Below are positions 7,995-13,692 of a stretch of 18,912 nt of DNA, in pieces (within the stretch, counting starts at the first letter, position 1; every line of letters starts with the position of its first letter). The notes under the pieces were generated by a model. The model was given only the letters and a program-made list of their open reading frames with translations, made no database searches and was not told the DNA's origin. Source of the stretch: Nanobdellota archaeon (GTDB taxonomy: Archaea > Nanobdellota > Nanobdellia > Pacearchaeales > GW2011-AR1); assembly GCA_023397215.1 (NCBI GenBank), contig JAEWUG010000044.1, positions 1-18,912 of the forward strand, written 5' to 3'. Made by a program: the position numbers and the translations under genes.

Positions 7995-8969
7995 ATGGTG
8001 AATGAGAATAAAATAGATCATAAAAAGATTAAGAAAATAATTTTAGATATTGAACATGAAGTTAGTAAAATGGTTGTAGGCCAAAAAGAAATAATTAGAG
8101 GAATTATTCGTGGTATTTTATGTAATGGCCATGTTTTAGTTGAAGGTGTTCCTGGTGTTGCTAAAACTTTAGTTATTATGACTATTGGTAAGGTTATGGG
8201 TTGTGAAGTTAATAGAATTCAGTTTACAGTAGACCTATTACCCACAGATATTACTGGTATTCAAAGTTATACACCAGGTAAAGGATTTGAAGTATTAAAA
8301 GGTCCTATTTTTGCAAATTTTATTATTGCTGATGAAATTAATAGAAGTCCTTCTAAAACACAATCTGCTTTACTTGAAGCAATGCAAGAAAAAAAAGTAA
8401 CTATTTCAAAAAAGACTTATGATTTACCTTTACCTTTTTTTGTAATGGCAACTCAGAATCCTTTAGAAAATACTGGTGTTTATCAACTTCCTGAAGCTCA
8501 AATTGATAGATTTTTGTTTAAACTTTTAATAGATTATCCTACTAAAGAAGAAGAGATTCATGTTCTTGAACAAAATATGACTACTCGTTCTTTTGATTCT
8601 TATGATTTAAAACCTATAGCTAATCCTAAAACTATTATTAATTTGCAAAGAGAAGTTAAGAAAGTTTTTACTTCTGATGCTATAAAAAAGTATATTATTG
8701 ATATTGTTAATGTTACTAGAGATAAAAATTTTAGTTATGCTAAATATATTTCCTATGGTGCTAGTCCTAGAGCTGCAATTGCTTTATTTATTGCTTCTAA
8801 GGCTGAGAGTTTAATGCAAGGAAGAAATTTTGTTACACCTGAAGACATTAAAACTGTTATTTATCCTGTTTTAAGACATAGAATAATTTTGAATTATCAA
8901 GCAGAAGCAGAAAAAGTTTCAGGTGATGATATTATTAATGAAATTTTAAAACAAGTTAAGGTTCCATAA
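7995..8969 (+). CDS. MoxR-family AAA+ ATPase
   Basis: This is a complete 324-residue MoxR ATPase of normal family length. Visible motifs are Walker A GVPGVAKT (51-58), the pre-sensor LLPTDITG (81-88), Walker B IIADE (110-114) followed by INR, sensor 1 ATQNP (152-156), the arginine-finger region LPEAQIDRF (165-173) and sensor 2 GASPRA (255-260). MoxR proteins are cytoplasmic chaperone-like ATPases that act with VWA-domain partners in assembly or metal loading of protein complexes. Here the DUF58 and VWA partners follow directly, and two very large surface proteins precede it. All catalytic residues look intact, so an active enzyme is expected. The client is unknown; the upstream surface proteins are the natural guess. 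Confidence 0.95.
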   Translation: MVNENKIDHKKIKKIILDIEHEVSKMVVGQKEIIRGIIRGILCNGHVLVEGVPGVAKTLVIMTIGKVMGCEVNRIQFTVDLLPTDITGIQSYTPGKGFEVLKGPIFANFIIADEINRSPSKTQSALLEAMQEKKVTISKKTYDLPLPFFVMATQNPLENTGVYQLPEAQIDRFLFKLLIDYPTKEEEIHVLEQNMTTRSFDSYDLKPIANPKTIINLQREVKKVFTSDAIKKYIIDIVNVTRDKNFSYAKYISYGASPRAAIALFIASKAESLMQGRNFVTPEDIKTVIYPVLRHRIILNYQAEAEKVSGDDIINEILKQVKVP

Positions 8970-8980
8970 TTTTTCAAAGA

Positions 8981-8990
8981 ATTTATAAGT
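8981..8990 (+). promoter_or_regulatory. Possible TATA-like box before the DUF58 gene
   Basis: ATTTATAAGT lies about 29 bases before the ATG at 9015, inside the 45-base gap after the MoxR gene. This is the second-largest gap within the array. A short-leader internal promoter is possible; the evidence is weak. Confidence 0.25.
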
Positions 8991-9014
8991 CTTAATTAAT
9001 TTACTATTTATGAG

Positions 9015-9920
9015 ATGGTGAAGAAAAAAAAAGGGGGTGTTTTTTCTGTTGATTATATTAATAGTGTTAGTGGTTTTGCTAGTATGATGCAAAAATTTCC
9101 ATTAAAGAGAATTTTATATAAAACAATATTGAGAGGTAAGGGTTTAGAATTTGATTCTTATAGAGTCTTTCAACAAGATGATGATGCTAGTATGATTGAT
9201 TGGATGGCATCTTTAAGATCAAATGGTTTACTTGCAAAAAAGTATATTGAAGAAAGGGAATTAAGTATTTATTTTATTGTTGATGCTAGTTCAAATGTTT
9301 TGTTTGGTAGTGGAGATAAATTAAAAGCAGAATATAATGCTGAAATTGTTGCTGCTTTAAGTCATTTAATTCTAGAGTCTGGAGATAAAATTGGATTAGT
9401 TATGGTAAATGATGATGTGGCTAAATATATTCCTCCTAAAAATGGTAAAAATCAATTTATGATCTTAACTAGTTTTTTATCTGATCCTTCTTTATATAAA
9501 GGTGAATTTGATTTGAAAAAAGGTGTTGATTTTGTTCTAGATATTGTTAAAGATGAATATTCTTTGTTTATTATTTTGTCTGATTTTATTGCTATTAAAA
9601 AAGGAGTTCAGAAAAGTTTAAAATTCTTAGGTTCTAAGTTTGAAACTTTAGCTTTAGTTGTAAGAGACCCAATAGATATAGAACTTCCAATGTATAATCA
9701 TCAAATTTCAATAAGAGACCCTCAAACAGGTAGACAAATGATTGTAGATCCTAAACTTATTGCTGAGAAATATAAATTATCTGCTTTAAAACAAAAAAAA
9801 GCAGTTTTGAAAGTTTTAAGTCAAGCAAATATTGATGCCTGTGAATTAGATATTAGTGAATCTTTTTTTTATCCCTTGTATTCATTTTTAAGAAAAAGGT
9901 CAGGAGGTGACAGAATTTAA
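9015..9920 (+). CDS. DUF58 domain protein, partner of MoxR
   Basis: The 301 residues begin with a basic MVKKKKGG. The family signature runs from FDSYRVFQQDDDASMIDW (46-63) through SLRSNGLLAKKY to EERE (79-82); the usual family form is Y..GDD.R.IDW..sAR....V...E.ER. A VWA-like fold follows: IYFIVDASSN (85-94), and LFIILSDF near 178-185 as a later strand. The usual DxSxS metal site reads D-A-S-S-N here, so the last serine is replaced. No membrane helix is apparent, so the protein is cytoplasmic, perhaps at the membrane with its neighbour. Its position between MoxR and a VWA membrane protein is the standard gene order. Its 3' end contains the ribosome-binding site of the next gene. Confidence 0.9.
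   Translation: MVKKKKGGVFSVDYINSVSGFASMMQKFPLKRILYKTILRGKGLEFDSYRVFQQDDDASMIDWMASLRSNGLLAKKYIEERELSIYFIVDASSNVLFGSGDKLKAEYNAEIVAALSHLILESGDKIGLVMVNDDVAKYIPPKNGKNQFMILTSFLSDPSLYKGEFDLKKGVDFVLDIVKDEYSLFIILSDFIAIKKGVQKSLKFLGSKFETLALVVRDPIDIELPMYNHQISIRDPQTGRQMIVDPKLIAEKYKLSALKQKKAVLKVLSQANIDACELDISESFFYPLYSFLRKRSGGDRI
9902..9910 (+). promoter_or_regulatory. Strong ribosome-binding site that sets the VWA gene start
   Basis: AGGAGGTGA is a full match to the complement of the archaeal 16S rRNA 3' end. It lies inside the end of the DUF58 gene, 11 bases before the ATG at 9922. A GTG at 9907 extends the frame by five codons but is part of this site, so ATG 9922 is the better start. Confidence 0.75.
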
Positions 9921-9921
9921 G

Positions 9922-10857
9922 ATGGTTAGTTTTAATTTTGTTTATCCTTTCTTTTTATGGTTTTTATTAACTGTTCCTTTATTTTTTTTAATTTATTTTT
10001 CTAGTTTTATGTATCACAAAAAAAAATCGGTTGTTTTTTCTAATTTTAAAGCATTAGAGCGTTTTTATGGAATTGAATTTTTTTCAAAGAATTTTATTTC
10101 TCTTTATATTAATGTTTTTATTATTATTTTATTAATTTTTAGTTTGAGTGGTACTAGTATAAATTTTGAAAGTGATACTGGTAGTTATTCTTTTGTTGTT
10201 TTGATAGATAATTCTCAAAGTATGAGTGCTATTGATATTTTGCCTGATAGATTTAGTGCTTCTAAGAGTTCTGCTAAAAGTTTTATTGAAGGTTTACCAT
10301 TAGGAGTGAATGTTGGAGTTATTGGTTTTTCTGGCGAGTCTGTTGTTTATCAAGAATTAACAACAAACAAATTTTTACTTCAAAAAGCAATTGATAATGT
10401 TGAATATGGTAAAGTTGGGGGAACAAATATTCATAATGCTTTAATTAATGCTGATAGACTTTTTGGAAATTTGGATGATGGAAAAAAGAAAGCTGTTATA
10501 TTATACAGTGATGGTCAAGCAAATGTTGGAGATGTTAATTTAATCTTAGATTATGCTAAAAGAAATGATTTAGTAATTCATACAATTGGAGTTGGTACTG
10601 AATATGGAGGAATTACAAATATTGATTTTATTTCTAAAGCAGATATTGACTTTTTGAAGGCATTGTCTTTTAATACAGATGGTTTATTTTTTAGAGTTGA
10701 AGAAGCAAATGATTTTGATAAAATCTTGACTGATTTAATTGATGAAGGTTTTTATGAAAGTAATATTGATTTGTCTATGTATCTTTTAATTTTTGCAATT
10801 ATTCTTTTTACTCTTTATTGGTTTTTTTATAATTTTAGAATAAGAGCTTTTCCTTAA
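9922..10857 (+). CDS. BatA-like von Willebrand factor A membrane protein
   Basis: From ATG 9922 the product has 311 residues. Two membrane helices lie near 10-30 and 58-76, then a VWA domain at about 88-270, then a third helix near 285-304. The metal-ion site (MIDAS) is complete: D-N-S-Q-S (96-100), the Thr of GGTN, and the Asp of YSDGQ. The helix-helix-VWA-helix layout is that of BatA/BatB proteins, whose VWA domain sits outside the membrane and binds protein ligands through a divalent metal. The start follows the DUF58 stop after one base, with a strong ribosome-binding site. With MoxR and DUF58 it should form an ATPase-driven assembly or maturation complex at the membrane. It is the last gene of the array, and T-rich termination signals follow. 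Confidence 0.92.
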   Translation: MVSFNFVYPFFLWFLLTVPLFFLIYFSSFMYHKKKSVVFSNFKALERFYGIEFFSKNFISLYINVFIIILLIFSLSGTSINFESDTGSYSFVVLIDNSQSMSAIDILPDRFSASKSSAKSFIEGLPLGVNVGVIGFSGESVVYQELTTNKFLLQKAIDNVEYGKVGGTNIHNALINADRLFGNLDDGKKKAVILYSDGQANVGDVNLILDYAKRNDLVIHTIGVGTEYGGITNIDFISKADIDFLKALSFNTDGLFFRVEEANDFDKILTDLIDEGFYESNIDLSMYLLIFAIILFTLYWFFYNFRIRAFP

Positions 10858-10863
10858 ATTTTT

Positions 10864-10940
10864 GTGGAACAACTGATTTTTTTTATCTTTTTTTGTTTAT
10901 GTTTTGGGCTCTTTTTTGTAGTATAAATTTGTTGTTCCAC
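10864..10940 (+). repeat. Perfect 10-base inverted repeat spanning the intergenic region
   Basis: GTGGAACAAC (10864-10873) is the exact reverse complement of GTTGTTCCAC (10931-10940), with 57 bases of T-rich sequence between. The arms are GC-richer than their surroundings. They lie between the VWA stop and the promoter of the 897-residue gene. Candidates are a long-loop RNA hairpin, a pair of regulator sites, or the ends of a tiny element; nothing in the sequence decides between these. Confidence 0.6.
10877..10894 (+). terminator. Poly-T transcription terminator
   Basis: Eight Ts, then ATC, then seven Ts begin 20 bases after the VWA stop. Archaeal RNA polymerase terminates at such T-runs without needing a hairpin. 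This closes the upstream array before the next promoter. Confidence 0.55.
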
Positions 10941-10949
10941 CATCGGTAA

Positions 10950-10960
10950 TCTTTATAAAG
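10950..10960 (+). promoter_or_regulatory. TATA-like promoter of the fibre unit
   Basis: TCTTTATAAAG is the best-formed TATA-like box in the window. Its centre is about 43 bases before the ATG at 10999, which predicts a start site near 10982 and a leader of roughly 17 bases. That short leader contains the ribosome-binding site GGTGAT. Confidence 0.55.
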
Positions 10961-10989
10961 TTGTTTTTTCTTTATTTGGGTATAAGTAT

Positions 10990-10995
10990 GGTGAT
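10990..10995 (+). promoter_or_regulatory. Ribosome-binding site of the 897-residue protein gene
   Basis: GGTGAT is complementary to the archaeal 16S 3' end (AUCACC). It lies three bases before the ATG at 10999, close but workable, and it supports that start. Confidence 0.5.
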
Positions 10996-10998
10996 TTT

Positions 10999-13692
10999 AT
11001 GAGTTATAAAAGGGTGGTACAAAAAGGAAATAAATCTTATGGGCCTTATCTTTATGAAAGTTATAGGGATGAAAATGGGGTTGTAAGAAAAAGATATCTT
11101 GGAAAGCAAATAGTTAAAGAAAAAAAGAAATTTTCAATATGGATTTTTGTTAGTGTTGGTTTTTTATTATTAGTTTTTGTTGGTTTTAGTTTAATTAATT
11201 ATTCATCTAATAATTTTAATGAGTCTTATTTTTCTTTGAATAATAAAATTAGTGGTTTTGTTTTTTTTGAAGAAAAAGAAAATATTTCTTTAAATAATTC
11301 TTTTGAAGAAATTAATTTTATTAATAAAAAGTCTTCTAATAAAAATATTTTTAATTCTGTTTCTAATTTTTTTGGTAAGATTACTGGTTTTGTGGTTAGT
11401 GATGATAATTCTTCTGTTGAAGAGACTTTAGATGATGTTTTGGCTGAAGATAATGAAAAAGATTTTAATGAAGATGTTGTTGAATCAGAAGGATTAATTG
11501 AAAAAGATGTTTTAGCTGAAGAAAACAATACAAATGATTTAATTGAAAATAACTCTTTAGTAGAAGATAATTCTTCTGTTGAAGAGACTTTAGAATATTT
11601 AAATGATAGTTTGGAAATTATAACAAATGAGACTTTTTCAGAAAATGATTCTTTTATTGAAAATGTTAGTTTAAATGAATCTGTTAACTTGAGAGATAAT
11701 TTTACTAATGAATCTGAAATTATTAATGATACTAATTTTGAATTTAATGAAACTGATGAAATTATTCTTGAACCTGTTGTTAATGAATCAAATATTTCTT
11801 TAGAATTAATAAATGAATCTAGTTTAAATTTGAGTGATGATGAATTGGTTGTTTTAAGGGAAAAAGTTATTGTTAATAAAAAAGTAAAATGGGTTGTTGT
11901 TTATAATAAAAGTAATGATATTGATGCAGGTTCTGAAGAAAAGAAAGTTAAATTACCTGTTAAAGCAGAAAATGTTAGTGTGATTAAAGGTGAAGGTTAT
12001 GTTGCAAATGAAGTTTCTAGTCTTTTGAATAAAGCAAATGACGAACAATCTTTAAGTGTTTCAGGAGGAATTATTACAGGTAATGTTGTTGCAGATGAAA
12101 ATTATGGTTTCTTTAATGGTTTTGTTTCTTTTTTTAAGAATCTATTTGGAAAGCCTAGTTTAACTGGTTTTGTTACAAGTGAATCTGAATTAATTGTTGA
12201 ACAAAAGATTGTTAGAAATGATTTTGAAACAAGTGTTGATATTAGTGAAGAAATCGAACAAGAAGATGTTGTTGCTGTTAGTTATTATACTGATGGACCT
12301 GTTTCAAGAGAAAAGAAATTGGCTAATGGAAAAGTAATAGTTATTAGTGCTGAAGAAGATTTAAATTATACTAATGTTAGTGCTTATACTCTTTTAAATG
12401 ATTCTTTTAAAATTTCTATGTCTGAAATGAATTCTGTTAAATTAAGGTGGTATGAAAATCAAGATTTAATTTCCAATTCTAGTTTAAATGACTCTTCTTT
12501 GAAAATTAATAGTGTTAGTTCTTTTTTAACAGGTTTTGCTGTTCAAAAGGAAAAAGGTAATAAAAAAGAGAAAGAAGATAAGCAAAATATTCCTGATTTG
12601 AATGATAGTTTAGAAATTATAACAAATGAAACTTTTTTAGAGAACGATTCTTTTATTGAAAATGTTAGTTTAAATGAATCTATTGGACAAGAAAATTTGA
12701 GTTTAGGAGATAACCTTGATTTAAATAATTCTTTAAATTTAGATTTAGAGAATGAAACTTTAGAATTATCTTCAAATGATTCTTATAGTAATGTTGATTT
12801 TAATTATTTTGATTATAATAATGATGGTTATGTAGATTATATTGAATGGAATATTCCTCATTTGTCAGATCAAAGTTATGTTTTAATTATTGAAATTAGT
12901 GATGCTGTTCATTTAAATGAGAATAGAGAAGTTGTGGATGGAATTTATAGTGAACTTAGTTCTTTAGATGGTGTTGTTTATGAAATACCTGAAAATAATT
13001 ATTTAAGAGTTAGTTTTGAACAAATGTTAAAAGAAGGAAAAGATATTACAATTTATGCTAATTCTTCTAATGGGGCAAGTGTAGAAGTTTATGAAAAGGA
13101 TTCTGATGTTGTTTTAATAACTTTTGAAAATATTTTTAATTTTGAGGAAAACAAACTTTTCTTTGAGGATATGGGAAATAATTGGGCTCAGGATACATTT
13201 GATTTAAAGAGTGTTGGTGGAAATGTTAGTTATGATTATGTAGTAGATCCTGCTTATGAAATTGAGTTTCCTCAGACATTTAATATTCATGGTAAACTTA
13301 CAGATAGTAGTGGTTCTCCTTTGAATGGTGAATATAGTATGACTTTCAAAATATATAATGTTCCAAGTCTTGGAAGTGCATTGTATACAACAACAAAAAC
13401 AGTTTCTTGTGATAGTGAAGGAATTTATAGTGTTGTTTTAGATAATGTTGATTTACCTTTTAATGTTCAATATTATTTAGGAATTTCTGTTGGTGGGGAT
13501 AGTGAAATGACTCCAAGGATTGTTTTAACTTCAACTCCTTATGCATTTAGAGCTCAACATGTAAGTGCTTCGGGTATTGAATTTGATAGTGATTTAGATA
13601 TGGAAGACAAGAGTTTGATTACTGAAGGAAATATAACAATAGGAGGTGCAACAATTTACAAAGATGGTAATGACTTGGTTTTCAGAGTTTAA
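10999..13692 (+). CDS. Type II membrane surface protein with fibre-carrier C-terminus, 897 aa
   Basis: Residues 1-46 form a basic cytoplasmic head with the motif YGPYLYESYRDENG...KRYLGK. A membrane helix lies near 46-65, so the rest is outside. The stalk is extremely Asn/Ser/Glu-rich (13 N-x-S/T sequons in residues 202-279) and carries five hydrophobic TG/SG motifs (85, 129, 360, 389, 511). Residues 201-228 are repeated almost exactly at 534-561. Next come an EF-hand-like loop DYNNDGYVDYIE (605-616) and the IEWNIPHLSDQSY...FDLKSVGG block common in archaeal surface proteins. The C-terminal domain (about 755-897) is a fibre-carrier type: NIHGKLTDSSGSPLNGEYSM...YLGISVGGDSEMTPRIVLTSTPYAFRAQ, as found upstream of tail-fibre-like repeats. 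It probably anchors or nucleates the giant fibre protein encoded next, whose frame overlaps its 3' end. Confidence 0.75.
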   Translation: MSYKRVVQKGNKSYGPYLYESYRDENGVVRKRYLGKQIVKEKKKFSIWIFVSVGFLLLVFVGFSLINYSSNNFNESYFSLNNKISGFVFFEEKENISLNNSFEEINFINKKSSNKNIFNSVSNFFGKITGFVVSDDNSSVEETLDDVLAEDNEKDFNEDVVESEGLIEKDVLAEENNTNDLIENNSLVEDNSSVEETLEYLNDSLEIITNETFSENDSFIENVSLNESVNLRDNFTNESEIINDTNFEFNETDEIILEPVVNESNISLELINESSLNLSDDELVVLREKVIVNKKVKWVVVYNKSNDIDAGSEEKKVKLPVKAENVSVIKGEGYVANEVSSLLNKANDEQSLSVSGGIITGNVVADENYGFFNGFVSFFKNLFGKPSLTGFVTSESELIVEQKIVRNDFETSVDISEEIEQEDVVAVSYYTDGPVSREKKLANGKVIVISAEEDLNYTNVSAYTLLNDSFKISMSEMNSVKLRWYENQDLISNSSLNDSSLKINSVSSFLTGFAVQKEKGNKKEKEDKQNIPDLNDSLEIITNETFLENDSFIENVSLNESIGQENLSLGDNLDLNNSLNLDLENETLELSSNDSYSNVDFNYFDYNNDGYVDYIEWNIPHLSDQSYVLIIEISDAVHLNENREVVDGIYSELSSLDGVVYEIPENNYLRVSFEQMLKEGKDITIYANSSNGASVEVYEKDSDVVLITFENIFNFEENKLFFEDMGNNWAQDTFDLKSVGGNVSYDYVVDPAYEIEFPQTFNIHGKLTDSSGSPLNGEYSMTFKIYNVPSLGSALYTTTKTVSCDSEGIYSVVLDNVDLPFNVQYYLGISVGGDSEMTPRIVLTSTPYAFRAQHVSASGIEFDSDLDMEDKSLITEGNITIGGATIYKDGNDLVFRV
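11404..11594 (+). repeat. 29-base direct repeat in the stalk of the 897-residue protein
   Basis: The same 29 bases occur at 11404-11432 and 11566-11594, encoding DNSSVEETL twice, 162 bases (54 codons) apart. Exact identity in such variable low-complexity sequence points to recent in-frame duplication. Confidence 0.7.
11599..12681 (+). repeat. 84-base direct repeat in the stalk of the 897-residue protein
   Basis: Bases 11599-11682 and 12598-12681 differ at 6 of 84 positions by my alignment, and only one change alters an amino acid (Ser to Leu). The copies encode 28 residues beginning LNDSLEIITNETF, with five sequons each. They are 999 bases apart, in frame, which fits duplication or gene conversion between stalk segments. 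Confidence 0.8.
13641..13648 (+). promoter_or_regulatory. Candidate ribosome-binding site of the giant fibre gene
   Basis: AGGAGGTG lies inside the end of the 897-residue gene, 15 bases before ATG 13664. The spacing is longer than usual, and the site also encodes part of IGGAT in the upstream protein. It may therefore be fortuitous. Confidence 0.4.

Noticed and set aside
9907..9921. GTG start for the VWA gene, adding five residues
   Set aside because: The GTG is part of the AGGAGGTGA ribosome-binding site; ATG 9922 is 11 bases downstream and one base after the DUF58 stop.
10864..10940. tRNA or other classical RNA gene in the inverted repeat
   Set aside because: The span is tRNA-sized, but the stem is 10 bases rather than 7, the interior is mostly T, and no D, anticodon or T arms can be drawn.
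1878..12543. Sortase LPxTG or archaeosortase PGF-type sorting signals
   Set aside because: The TG motifs lack the Leu-Pro pair and are internal, not followed by a C-terminal helix and basic tail. The one PGF triplet noticed, in the 1374-aa protein, is also internal.
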